From Toxoplasma gondii ME49 (lineage: Eukaryota; Apicomplexa; Conoidasida; Eucoccidiorida; Sarcocystidae), in assembly GCF_000006565.2 (NCBI RefSeq), contig NC_031477.1, positions 2,636,043 to 2,700,042 of the forward strand: DNA of 64,000 nucleotides, given 5' to 3'. This document shows positions 35,401 to 47,346 of the stretch, in pieces (position 1 is the stretch's first letter; each line of letters starts with the position of its first letter). The position numbers were made by a program, and so were the translations under genes. The notes below the pieces were generated by a model. That model was not told the DNA's origin. It ran no database searches and saw nothing but the letters and a program-made list of their open reading frames with translations.

Positions 35401-37399
35401 CGGCGGTGAGTCCCAGCGCCGCTGATTCTTCAAAAAGAAAGCGAAAGCTTGTCCTGCACAAAATTCGAAAGAAATTTCTGTATCCAAACGCGACGGCGGG
35501 AATTCCGACAACCCACAATGTGCCCAGGATCTGCAAGAACGCGCGGCCGCCACGAAAGGGAACAGCGAAGCCATCGTCACCCCGGCCTCCTTCGTATTGG
35601 CGCCTGTTCCAGTGTACCCTGTGACTCGACAGGTGCTAAGTGAAGCATTCATACACGAAGAAGCAGAGGCGGCTGTAGCTCTCAGCCTCACAGATGGCGC
35701 ACGACTGCATCTCACCTCCGATGGCCAGGCAGTTCACTGGAGCGTTCTGAACACCTCCAGCAGCTGATATATGAGCACCGAGGAACTTCCGGCTCTTCTC
35801 AGCCACAGCTCGATGCCTGAGAAAAACTTCGTCGACCTCCGTCGGCAAGTTTCCTGCAGTTGATTGTTTCTTGCCAGCTGATCGCTTCGGTGCCTTGCCT
35901 CCATTCTTGGCTTCTCCCTCTTGCGTGTCGTCTGCCTCATCACCGGTCTCACCCTTAACTTTCGCCCCCTTCGCATTCACCTTCTGCTTCATTTCGCCCT
36001 CTGTGCCATTATGGTTGCCCTCATGTGCCTCCGATTTCATCGCCGATTTCTTGACACTCGAGTGCTTCGCGTCCGCTGTCCCATCCGCTTTTGTGTCTAA
36101 TGCGGCACTGGTCGTCTGGGTGTCAGGCTCTGTTTTGATCCGTTTCGACACGACTGGTTTTCCAGACCCGGAGACGCCCCGAGAAACGCTAGAAATCGGA
36201 CTTGTAGTCTCCTCAGTCGCTGGCAGTTCACCTGGGGAATCTGCCTGATCTCGCTTTACGCCGCGGGGCTGCGGCCCTGGAAACGACAGAAAGTTAGGGG
36301 AATACTCTCCAGTTGCAACCCCAGATTTGGCGGAAACCACTGGCTCGCTTCTGACCACCTCATCGTGAATGTCAGTTGGGAGCCTACTCCTTTTTGCGCT
36401 ATGCGGAGCTGCGGACTGTGTTTTGAGACTCTGGCCTAAACAGGGATGGCACTGATATTCTAGAACTCCATGGTGTGTACGTGTCGATACGACGTGTTAC
36501 TTGTTACCACCAAAGTGAAATATCCCCCAATTCTGAGCTCAAAACCGCATCAGACGTAACCGTATCATGACATAGCACCACGAATCCGCAGTCTGGGTAG
36601 CGCTCCGAGTCGAGCCGCTGTGGACTACCAGGAACGGTCCGGTTGGAGAAACAAACGGAATTCACTTACCACCCTCTGACGTTTGAAGACAACCACGTCT
36701 CTGTGCGAAATTGCGGGTTTTTTCTTCACATTGCGGTATGAGCTTACCGGCCCGACCCTGCGACGCAGCAGCGTCAGCACCCTTGGTTTTTCTTAGGGAC
36801 GCTGCAGCCGTCATCGCTGTTCCGTTGGCAGACACAGAAGTACCAGACAATGTTGACTCTCTCTCAGTCGCCCTGCTTGCTGGGCAGCAAGACGCTATCA
36901 CCAGACAATCGTGCTTGATTGGAAGTAACACCACCGCGGATTGAGGTTTGTACGCAAAGCGATGTTGGCTGGCCGACAGGAAGAGGTGTACATGCACACT
37001 TCGGGGGGTCAGCAGCAGAAAGGCAGTCCGTTTTTCTGATTGACTACCGCGCCAAAAGACAGAACTGTGATTTGACACTGAAGAAAAGCAGCTTCTCAAA
37101 ACACAATCTAGGAATGAAACAGTGGACGAGGCGGGGCGGGGCGTGTGCTCGTGAAGCTGCGTCTGTTGTGTAAGGGACCATGAACACTTCCAACCCGGAG
37201 CACCAGAGTTTTTTCTTGGGGTGCTTGTTGTGGTATTCGCTCTCAGATCAACGCATTTATGCCGAGGTAAGCGGGCAGAAACGACACACGGCGTTTTGTT
37301 GGTGGTTTGCGGAAGAACACCACACTGGCTACGTTTGGATATCACCGGACGGCAGAGGGACGCAAGAGCAAGCACTAAAATGAGAGAAGACAAATGCAT
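32436..37399 (-). CDS. APN: AP endonuclease, endonuclease IV (Nfo/Apn1) family
   Basis: Zinc-dependent base-excision repair enzyme that cuts DNA at abasic sites. Ten exons on the minus strand: 37399-36670, 36408-35716, 35453-35398, 35180-35072, 34828-34706, 34486-34437, 34097-33960, 33505-33466, 33136-33007, 32610-32436. They join in consistent phases to 747 residues. All nine metal ligands of the family are in place: H519, H569 (FHPG), E605 (LENMAG), D639 and H642 (LDTCH), H676 (AMHINDSK), D689 and H691 (DRH), E722 (LETP). The domain starts near residue 454 (GAHISAAGG). The first 450 residues are extra. They open with a textbook signal peptide (residues 1-20, [11 protein letters not shown]) and continue with basic, Ser/Thr-rich sequence, then a charged Lys/Glu-rich linker with a basic patch. 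Organellar targeting is inferred. The intron after exon 4 starts GC (CCCAG|GCAAGT). Confidence 0.95.
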
Positions 37400-38131
37400 G
37401 GTTATCTTCCCTTACCCCCAATGCCACAAACCGCAGATCGTCTGCATTTCTGGTCCAAAAAAGAACATCAATGCAAAAATGCCATCATCGCATGTGGCGG
37501 CTGGGGAGACAAGAGCCACGCAGGGGAACAGATTCAAAGAACGTGCCAGACGAGCTGTCGCTTGACCGCGGGTCGCAACAATGTCCAAAGCCCCTTTGCC
37601 GCTGGTGCGTAGAGTGTTGACCCATACATTTGCACACCGCTATTTTCTTCTTTTCCCTGCGTCTTCTTTTCATTCTTCCACATCAGTAAGATTCGGTGGT
37701 TCTTTTTGTTAAGACTAGTCACTCGCAGAGCTGTTTTATGTGCACAAAGGTTATCTGCCGCATCATCAACCAGGAGACGCGTTATCATCACTGAACGCTG
37801 AATTGCTCGTTCCTCGCAGTAATTTTTTGACACAGCAAGACCCGCGACGCCGGGTACGCCACTGGTCAACAGATAAACCTGCCGAAGCTGTCAGAACCAC
37901 TGTTGTACGCAGTCCATTATTATACACATCCTTCTTTTACAGCCTGAGCGAATTCCGCCCTTTGGCATGCTGTCAAACGGGCCTCGCTACTTCGTGTTCG
38001 ATGCTTGTGCGTGCGCTTTGGCTAGGCGGCGCGTCTCCGGCGCCATACCGGCAGGACACTTGCATTGCCGGAAAGAAGGGAATGCCTGTGGTACGCTTTG
38101 TTTGGAACAGACGCTGTTTCTTGTGTCGCAG
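37400..38131. promoter_or_regulatory. Intergenic region between divergent genes
   Basis: This region lies upstream of APN (minus) and of a partly resolved plus-strand gene. It should hold promoter sequence for APN. A plus-strand frame starting at ATG 37967 runs into the exon that begins at 38132 and could be its 5' part, but this is not settled. Confidence 0.35.
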
Positions 38132-39729
38132 AAGAGTCCAGGAAGGACGATCAAGTTTCGCTTGAAAGGGATATTCGAGTCTGTAGTTGAGGACGCTGCT
38201 GCGTGTGCCAGGGAGTCTCCGCGGTTCCTCGTAAAGGAGGTTCTTGTGGGGTCTTATAGCGCAGTTGCGCCATCGCGCTAGTCTTTCCAGTGGAGCTTTG
38301 CCACATTTTGTCTCTCTTGTTTTTGCGGTAATGGATGCTGCCGTTTGTCTGAAGAAAAACGATGTTACGTGTTCTACACAGCGTACCCTGTGCGACAGCG
38401 CGGCCACGGGTCATCGAGCATGCGCGTGGTCCCCAGGGGACTGTCGAGTGTGGTAGCTCAGGAATCTGCTACTTTTCCGTTTCGTCTCTGTTTAACAACA
38501 TACGATACCAGCACTGTACTCGCCGAATCCAATTTTGTCGGCAGGCAGTGGCCTACAAGGAGAGCTGGGCACCTCTCCACGTGTACCAACACCGGCCGCT
38601 TGAGCAGTTAGCGGCCTCAGCGTCGGAGTAGAAGCGGTCGATGTCTGCGAAAGAACGTAAATCCGGTGTTGCTTCATTCGACTTCGAGATACTGTTGGTC
38701 AACCTAGAGGTGCAGTGTTCTTGACCGGCTGTCACACAGTTTTTACTGTTCCTGGCGACGCAGAGGTGGTCCGCTGATTTACCACACCCTCCTCTCCGGC
38801 TGATGTCGTTTCCCGGTTTCATTATGGCTTCCTCATCTTCTCTACGTAGTGATGTACTACTAAAGCAGTGCCTAGCGGGTGCAATTTTACGGCCGATGGG
38901 GCATCCGGTTCCGTGTTGTGCTGCTGGAACAGCTGCTCCCTGTGTCTCTTTCCGCACTCAACGACGCTCTAAACCCAACGGCGAAAACCGTTCTCTACCT
39001 TCACAAGCGCCGGAAGCGATCGTTGGTGCGCACCGTAGCACTCGTGGAGGCCATCGAGCGTGCAGCCTCCGAACATTGTAAGTGTTCGAACCCGGGCCGA
39101 CGCAGGACGATGCAGTGGTCGTTGGTCCTGGGGGCAGACGGAATTCTTAGGAACCTCTTGCACGACCTGGGGAATATATACTGTGTCGCGACGCCTTGTC
39201 GTCCTTCAGTTTTCTCATGGATTGTGTGTGGCTGCGGCGTAATGGGCATCGGTGGTTTTGCATGGGGTCAGCGGACCAAGTCTGAGCCGAGACATGGTGT
39301 CAGACTGGCAAACAGGACTCTGTCTCGGGTGTCTATAAGCCGTAGAGGGATCACGGGGTGCTGCTGGCTCCGAGTGACCTCTGCTCGATCTTTCTTGCCC
39401 TGCCACTTGTTTTCGGTTCCAAAGTGGCGCAGAACTCTCAGCGATAAACCCGAGCGTTGCAAGTCACTGGAAGCAACATTGTGCTTTATAACATCCTGAG
39501 TTTTGTCTCCGTCATTCGCCGGGGGTCTGTTTGAAAGGCGCGCCTTTATAGTGTGTGCACTTTAACCATGTCCACGCATGCCCAAATGTGCGTCAATGGA
39601 GTGACTGGGGGTTTACCACTGACTGATTCGGGGTTCTTTTGTTTTTGTGCAGGCGTTCTGCCGTCGATTCTGAGTCGACACGGAATGTGTCCTTTCTTAG
39701 CGAAAGCGCTAGCTGCGCCGCATCTATGA
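38132..39729 (+). CDS. Partly resolved small gene upstream of HscB, function unknown
   Basis: Two well-bounded exons are visible. One is 38132-38239 (strong acceptor TTGTGTCGCAG; KSPGRTIKFRLKGIFESV; phase 0 donor at 38240). The other is 38876-39077 (WGIRFRVVLLEQLLPVS, then NPTAKTVLYLHKRRKRSLV, ending in the strong donor CATT|GTAAGT, phase 1). A third, at 39210, follows a good acceptor (CGTCCTTCAG) in the right phase and encodes a hydrophobic stretch (SWIVCGCGVMGIGGFAWG) that could span a membrane. An alternative terminal exon starts at 39653 and stops with TGA at 39727-39729, overlapping the ATG of HscB by two bases. The start codon was not found. I do not recognise the protein. Confidence 0.4.
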
Positions 39730-42700
39730 GTTCACACGCACAGAGCTTGGTAAGCGGCTGGCCACGGCGGGGAGGGCTTCGATTTAGCGGTTGCCTCCCT
39801 GATCTTGCCACGGGCAGCGTAGCGAAGACCGACGCGGAAACAAGAACGACAAACTGCCGACGGAGAACACATCTGAACTGCACCGCGGGTGCTTCTTGCC
39901 GCAGTCGCTGCAGTTGGCTTTCCATCCGTGCTACGCTGCCACTCCTGGGGGAGTACGGTGCTGACTCTGAAGGCGGAATCTTTTCTTCGGCAAGAAGGGC
40001 CTCTTTCTGGATGCAGTCGCTGGGTTTCGGCGTCGTCGGACAGCGAGAGTTTTCTGAGGCGACTGGCGGGAAAACATCGCGAGAGGCGACGGCGCTCAGC
40101 CCGGCGAGTGACAACCTCACGGAAAAACTGTCCCAGGCGGGCCTGGTGCATTCCACTTCGTGCACAAACTGCAAGGCAGCCCCGGCGAGAAAATATCAGA
40201 TTTTCTGCAGTGTAAGCAAATGGTCTTGTCACGGCAGATGTTTCTTGGGAATTGTGTTCCGTGTCCCCAAAGTGTGATGGAGACCAGGAATTCCATTGTG
40301 GAAACGCAGAATCTCCTTTTTGGCTACTGGCGTATCCTAGGGTACAAAGAATCATGGTTATCCGGTAGTGGTATCACGTAGGGGACGACCGGCATTATTG
40401 GAAGCTGTCGAGGATTACCTCAAGTGCGATCAGACACACGTGGGTAAGCCGTCAGTTAGTGTAGCGATGCTGGCGGCAAAACTACGAGCAGCGAATACGT
40501 CGACTGAGGAACACTCCGCATGTGTCTCGCCGCAAATGAAGTTTTCGGATACCCCGAGAGACTCGCTGAAATTCGTGGGATGGTGGCAACGGAGGACCTT
40601 GCGAGGTGTGCCAAAAGTATCATTCATTGCCGGAGCCATGCCAGAAGTCCGTCAGCATATGTGACAGAAAGAGATAATAGGGTTCGGCAATGTGTATTCG
40701 AGCAATGAACTTCATGTAGTGCGAAACACTTGGTTATCGGTAGCGATACGTGCACTGAAAAAGCAGTCTTATTTTGCTGTGTTTCCTTGGCACCTCAGAA
40801 CTGCGGCGACGCCCTAGTTCCGCAGTACGGAGATGCGAACAAGCGGGACTTCTCCTACTTCGAGTTTCTACAAATGTAAGGAGTTTTACTGCTTCCTGGC
40901 AAGGTCACACCGTGTCGTTCTTTCAGATTATCACTGTGAAGCTTCCTGCCGGGAGCGGAAATTGTCACAGGCATTGCTGCATCTTCTCCACACCTGAGGT
41001 TGTGATTAGTATTGGTCTCTATAGATAAGCGGGAACCGCTTTGGCTGTATGGCGTGCATGTTTCTGCGCTGTGTTAGGAACCCCACGTTCGACATCGATC
41101 GTGCCGCGTTGGAGGCAAAATATAAGCAGCTCGAGAAGCGCTTGCATCCTGATAAGCATGTACATGCCGACCAGGTACGCGCTGCTTGTAACTGAAGGGA
41201 ACGCAGGGAGACGGATTATGAGTCCCCGCAGCCGAACTGTACATGTTAGTCCATGTGTTCGTGTGATGCGAGCCTCGCTGAAAGCAAAGTACCCTTCTAA
41301 GTCATCAGATGTTTTGTAACTCCACTGCTTTGGTGAATATCTGTTAGCCCAGCGCAGACTTGATCGTCAGTGTGAGGGCCTGAAACCGAGCTTTTCATAG
41401 ATAGTCTCTTCCCCTAGAGCCACTTCCGTTAGTTCGCGCGCGAATTAACGGTACCCGCACAATCACCAAGCGTGAGTCGAGGTCGTGTCAATAGTGCTGC
41501 AAAAGTGCTCAACCAGGATTTGTTCATCACTCGTCAGGTGTTCTGAGTCCACGTGGAATGTTTCCTGGGCATTCAGGAGTATCACGACCGGTTGGCGAAG
41601 CATCGAACGAAGGTCATCGAGGCGGTATCTGCGCTGAAGAACCCTGCGAAACGCGCGTTGCATTTGTTGGCCCATCACTCGCCTCATTCCAGCGTACGTA
41701 CGCCATGAGCGACGGTTTGATTGTTCCCGTATATCGCGACGCAGGCCCGAGAACGGCTGCAGTGTGACGCAGTGTAGGCACGGTGTTCACAGCATGGTCA
41801 GACATCATGAACTATCGAGCCTGTGCGCTTCCGAATTCAGGAGCATGTCGAGGACGAACCTGACGCTGATCGCGTGACAGACGGTGATTTGCTTCAAGAA
41901 GTGTTTGAGGTACGTTTCCGATCCGGAGGCAGTCGGAAGTTTCTGCAGTTGTCCGAAGTGCATCCGCAGGAGTTTCCTTTCTCCGTAGTGTCGGGACCGT
42001 CGGTGCTCCCGTAGAGCCCGTGAACGTTAAGGAGCCGTTTACTTGTTGCTTGTACCTTTACAGTCAGGCGCGCACAGGTAAATTCGACGACTGTATCGAG
42101 ATGTAGCAGTGGAGGAATTATTACATGTGTATGTAGTATTATCTTCTTAATTATTGTATGATACGATTGTTGCGATTTCTGACATGAAATGTGTACGTGC
42201 GTTTCCTCATGTGGATGAATACTAGGAAATCGGTACATGGTCGGGAGGTGATTTAGGATACGAGCTTGAATTCCGAATTGCTGACCTCCAGGTGGCATTC
42301 GCTGTCACACCAGTGGTACAACGGCACCTCCCGCGTTCGCGTTATCGCTCATGCGTGTGGCGAGTTCAATTTACTGCATGCTGTGCAGCTGAACGAAGCT
42401 CTGGAAATGGTGACTTCGCGAGAAGAACTGGATGAATTCAAAAGGTGAGACGCTGTATGTGCCAAAGGAAGAAGTACACGGATCCTTGGCGTGTCAGGCG
42501 TTTACAGCATGGTAACCACGGGCGCATGCATGCAGCAATTCAGAGTGGACAGTGAAATTCTGCCAATCACCATTTCGTGTTTTGACGGCCCTATGCGTGT
42601 TGGTGTACGTAGGCGAGTGGACGCGCTTCTAGAAAAGGACGAGAGAGATTTGTCACGTCGATTTCGAGAGAAGGTAGGACTTGAGCGTGCTTTGGATAAT

Positions 42701-43069
42701 ACGATCGGTGTGTCAAGCAGTGACTCCGGTTCATGGTAAAAAGCAACTGGCGCAGATCTGTGGTGCTTACGCATTACAGGGGGACAGAACAATGTTCTTC
42801 GAAAGTCACCGTCTGCGTGTTTTCCAAGTAAAGGACGGTACTCCCCAGTAGTGCCACTGCAGTTGTCACAAGGGTCCGTTTGCAGTCACTTTTTGCAGTA
42901 GGCAACCGTTTGGGAGGTACGACGCCAGACCCACTTGCGATGCCAAGGCGTTTCTTGTTCGCATGTGTTGGATGCTCAGGATTTCGATGGAATTCGAAGC
43001 GTCATACATCGGTACCAAATGCACGCCAAGCTTCAAGAGAGCATTAAAGATTGGAGTTCACCTGCGTAG
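39726..43069 (+). CDS. HSCB: HscB/Jac1-type J-protein co-chaperone for Fe-S cluster assembly
   Basis: Mitochondrial co-chaperone that hands the scaffold protein IscU to Hsp70 during iron-sulfur cluster transfer. Eight exons: 39726-40211, 40799-40875, 41078-41174, 41577-41693, 41841-41909, 42389-42444, 42613-42673, 42980-43069. All phases match, giving 350 residues. A zinc-finger-like CX2C/CX2C pair (C146, C149, C161, C164) is completed across the first splice. The J domain follows with NPTFDID, the HPD triad at 211-213 and the helix containing KNPAKRALHLL. The C-terminal helical bundle that binds IscU ends in FDGIRSVIHRYQMHAKLQESI. The N-terminal 140 residues are Arg/Ser-rich with few acids at the start, as in a mitochondrial presequence. 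The ATG at 39726 is the first in frame. An acceptor-like site at 39652 leaves open an upstream exon. Identification is firm. Confidence 0.94.
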
Positions 43070-44363
43070 TTCGGGAACTCTAGCACGCCTGTATCATGGG
43101 GGGAAAGTCCGCTTAGTATTGTGCACAGCAGCTGTTGTTCATGCTCAACACGACAGTGATGAATAGCTCGTTCCTTTAGGTCTAAAGTGAATTTCGTTCG
43201 TTCAATAGCTAAAGAGGACACGTAGCGGATATATTTCCCCCCCTCACCCCCCCCCCCCCGATGCTGAGCATGAACTACGGACATTTTAATTTCAGCTGAC
43301 GGGACGCTGTCGAGTCTCCAGTTCTTCTAAATTCGTGTGAGCATGAGGATGCACGTGTACAGAAGACATAGCTGCAGCACAAGCGGCGCTCTGGCACTCG
43401 TGCGTCAGGGTTGTTAGAATATGCGTTAGCTGAGAGTTGTTAGAGTACATGTTAGCTGACGGTCTGGCGAACGCTCCTGGTAGGCGTCGTCTTTGGTATT
43501 TGCCGCCTTCGATCATAAGCTGCGATTTCCTTCATACTGAAAAAAACGACAGAGAATTTGCTGACCATGGCGTCAGTTAACAAGTTTCAAAACCCAATTT
43601 CGGGAGCTCGGTTTCTGTGTGAAATTCAATCGTTGCGGCGGTGGTCAACGTGTGGCCTTGTGATCGTTGTCCATTCTGAAGACTGAAAACTCTCCGTGGC
43701 AATTCTCGCAAAACTAGTGTTGAAACGAAGCATATTTGTTAAGGCAAAACGTTAACCGTGACCGCAATTGCGAGTCGAATCACCATTCGCGGCTTTGGGT
43801 CCCGTTGTGAAGTACAGGACTCAACTGAGCAAGTTGTTTCCAATTGGTAGGACAGGGGAAGCATGGGATAATTGAGAGTTTCTACGATCAATACAACAAG
43901 ACGATTAGCAGCAGTAACATGTGAGGAAGGCGTGAATTCTCTTGAAGATGTTGCGCTGGTAGCTAAATGGGTGTTCACAGAAACCTCAAGAGGTCCCTGC
44001 GTTGCTTGGTGAGATTACGTCAGTGCCCCGCAGTAGGTGCTACTGTTGCGGAGAGACATCTGTCAAATTTTCGGACGTTCACTTACTGCTCGACAGAAAA
44101 GACAAACTCAAGACGTGGCTTATGTCATGATCTACGCGTCTCAAAACATCACTCTAACCGAGTCTGGTTTAGGCGTCCACCCCGTGATTTCCACTTCGAA
44201 AACTTGCTCGCCACAATTCCCCATCCACATATTTATTTCCGCGAGTGACAAAGCATCATATTCCGCCGGCTATTCCTACACAGAGTAACCGGAACCCTCT
44301 GCAGGGGGACCGTGAAGAGCTCCGCTGCTGTTACACGCCGTTCTCGAATAGGGAAACCACCCA
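43070..44363. other. Intergenic region between convergent genes, with a poly-C run
   Basis: This 1.3 kb lies between the stops of HscB and the next minus-strand gene. It contains a run of 13 C residues at 43247-43259 and short chance frames only. Confidence 0.5.
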
Positions 44364-46687
44364 TTATTCTTCGTTGACGTGTTTCTCCTTCTCCCGTAAG
44401 TATCTTTCATACGCGGCCTCAACTTCACGTCCTCGACTCTCTTGGTGCTCATGCTGAGACCCCTCGCGACATGAATGAGGTACCTGTTGAAACCGAGATG
44501 GTCCCTGGGACCTGCAGGCAAGGGAAGGGACAGCGTTATAAGGAGTCAGGCCCGTCGTTGTTTTTTGCCAGGTTCCACCGCAGGAATGTGCAAAAATGTA
44601 GCGTGGAAACACACGGTCTCTGGAGTGTTAAACAGACGGGTTAAGAAACCAGATTGTGACTCTACCAGACTCACGGCTAACACCCGACACCTGCCGGGAT
44701 TGGCTGTGAAAAAGCGTTTTTTAAAATGCATTGGGACGCTCACAAGATGCAGAAGCACAACAAGCGTTGCAGCCACGACAAACCACGCACGGAGAGCGTT
44801 TGCGGTTTACTGTTTCTCTTCGGGAAGTACAGCTTTCTGTATGTCTTCGATCGGCATGTTGATGTGGAACACCTGCTCGTACAAGCGGAGGTAGTGCTGA
44901 GGCGGCAACGGTTGACGTAGAAACAGCGAAGAAAACAAAATTACACAACGTTAGGTGTTATCCGGCAGGTGAAAGTAGCGGTAACAGAGAGGGAGGCAAA
45001 AAACTATTACTGATGTTTGGTCGTTACGCCAGAGAAGGGGTCGAGGCATAAAAGGGGCCGAGGCATTATGGAAGCCCCGGGGTGGTCAGGAGGCAGGGGC
45101 AGCTTCTTAGCTGACCGCAGACAGAGACGCCAACTAGATAAAGTTATTGAGTGTCTGGCACTGAATTATCTGGGCAGGCCCCACGATAGACCGGCTTGTC
45201 ACGGTGGATTCCGGCGACGAGAACACCTACCAGTTATAATGTGAAGAGCCACGCGGATACACCACATTAGATAAGTTAGCTTCCTCAGCGCGTTGACAAT
45301 ATGGCACTACTTACAACTTTTCATGTTTTCCGTCGAAGTAATTACATTCCGACTCATTCCACACTATTCGACTGACTTGGCGCCTGGCCGTTTGAGGAGT
45401 GGGAAGCTGTTGGAGTCATTGCAACGGTGCTAGTGCAAAAAAAGCACTCGCAGGAGTTGAAGTGAACCAGTTTTCGGCTGTTTGTGTAGAACGCTTCCAA
45501 CATGTATGGCAAGCGTTCATCCTGGTTCGTTCTAGGAACTTATCTGGCATCAGCAGATACACTCTCCACTGCGAGTTAAGTCCATGACAAGCGGCTCCTG
45601 TAGTTGCCTACCATAACGGCCAGGACGCGAACCGTGAGAGTTCGTTCGTCGACTGAATGTGGTGCTACATATGCGTCAAAGCGTTAAATTGAGTATCCTG
45701 CTAGCCACGAACTCACTCTGACAAATGTGCTAGCTCAGCGGATTCACAAGAGTAGTCGCACACAGCATGAAGGCCAATTTACCGAACGATTTACCGTCAG
45801 GAGCGGCGAGGTCCTGCATCCCGCGCATCGACTAGAGGGTGCTCGAGTAGCAGGGCTGAGGAAATCATGCGCCTGTTCCGAGGCTGTGCTGGTACACTAG
45901 CATATGAAATCTGACAGCTTAACTCACCGTTGTCGAGAGCAACGCACGCGTGGGGTTGGCCGATCCTCTACCAAATGTGTCGGCACCAGCCAGTTGCCAC
46001 AAACATTTTGTGTGTCGGGATACGTGGACGCAAACCACTCCACCTCCAGGGAATACTGCCGTGAGCCTGTAGTCAAAACGGAGTGAATAGCTTGTGGGTG
46101 GCTTGTTGCTTCTACTCTTAAGCGCATTGCACTTCACACTCAGCTCTATTTCCTGACAAGCAAGGTTCCGCGATCTGTCGCTCCCGTCCCCTGTATACTT
46201 AGCAAGCTGCAGCGAATTTGGGGTTGCAAAACGTTCGCCAAGTTATTTACAATACTTGCAGTCGCAACGTAGTTCCCGACAGAGGGCTTTCTTTTGCCTC
46301 CGATTCTGACAACACGCCGGCTGCAGGCCGCTCATCGAAGGTTCAGTTAGCTTATGACACTACGACAACGCACTTTTTCGTCTTTTTTCATGCAAGGGAT
46401 TGCAACGTTTCTAGAAAACACGCGACCAGAGCCGCAGGAATAACTCTCGAACTGGAACCCAAGCACAGAACCCTTCTTGTGTATTTGTAAGCGTGACATA
46501 CTCTTGTCTCTCAAGATGACGGGGCTAGCCTTTTTGCGAGCACATTCTGCGTGAACGTGTTTATTTGACCGAAAGCTTCTTACCTACGCCTTTCCAACAA
46601 AACAGGCTTTCCTGGACTCCAGGGGGAAAAGCGATTCAGAGTCGTCGGCTCACGAGCCAAGACCGCAAATGTTTTTTTTGACTTATT
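44364..46687 (-). CDS. Partly resolved multi-exon gene, function unknown
   Basis: Five exons can be placed on the minus strand from splice sites and open frames. One is about 46687-46584 (LNRFSPWSPGKPVLLERR; start uncertain). Next are 46066-45928 (VFPGGGVVCVHVSRH, CLWQLAGADTFGRGS) and 45406-45315 (VSRIVWNESECNYFDGKHEK). Then come 44896-44811 (YLRLYEQVFHINMPIEDIQ) and 44511-44364 (REVEAAYERYLREKEKHV, stop). Phases agree for the first three and for the last two. At least one exon between 45315 and 44896 is not settled. The first exon with the start codon was not found. The LxxYEQVF...LPEEK segment and the charged C-terminal helix faintly resemble the 14-kDa (QCR7/UQCRB) subunit of the bc1 complex, but the similarity is too weak to name it. 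Confidence 0.5.
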
Positions 46688-47346
46688 CTGTGCCTTCAGG
46701 GTTGGAGACACGCTATTACCATGCGTCCTCCCCCCCCCCTGCCGCCCTCCTAAACGCACACATGCGTTTCATGCACTGACATACCGACTTTGTGTCTCGT
46801 GTCCTGATGATACTATTTTAGCTCAAACGGGAAATTTCGCGTCGCCACTCTTTTGCTTTTTAATGTGGTCGATGGACGTCCTCTTTTCTGGATGGCGTTC
46901 CTGCCAGAAAGTGTTTGTTCTGGATTTCACGGGACGGACGCGGCTGTGCTTCAGTGTGCATGCATGTTTGCGTGCCACATTCACACAGCCAATACGATGC
47001 CTTCTGAGGAAAACACTTGCAGCGGTATTTTCTGATCGGCGCTTCTGAGGCTCTTCTCTCCAGTTGCTTCGCTTCTCATCATTGCCTTTTTCGTGGTGGT
47101 GTCGCCGGAACGTTCCTCTCTCCTCAATTTCACCGGGTCCGCCCTAGACGGCCATCAAGACATACCCCCTCAAGAAATTCTGCTCCGTAGAGTGTCACTT
47201 CTTCTCGCGGAATCGCCGCTAACAATGATCTGCTTTCCCGCCAGCCCGTTTGGGTAGACTGCCTCCCTTCGCCGACTCTGCTCAAACTCGGATGTCTGCC
47301 GTTTCTTCTGAGTTTCTCGCTCACTCGCGTACGCCAGTCAAGTTTC
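46688..47346. promoter_or_regulatory. Intergenic region between divergent genes
   Basis: This stretch probably contains the 5' end of the preceding minus-strand gene and the promoter and 5' untranslated region of SMC1. It has a run of nine C residues at 46731-46739 and a GTGCATGCATG motif near 46957. Confidence 0.35.

Noticed and set aside
46218..46490. Plus-strand frame of 90 codons upstream of SMC1
   Set aside because: It begins at a non-standard start, has no splice partner and overlaps the intron of a better-supported minus-strand gene.
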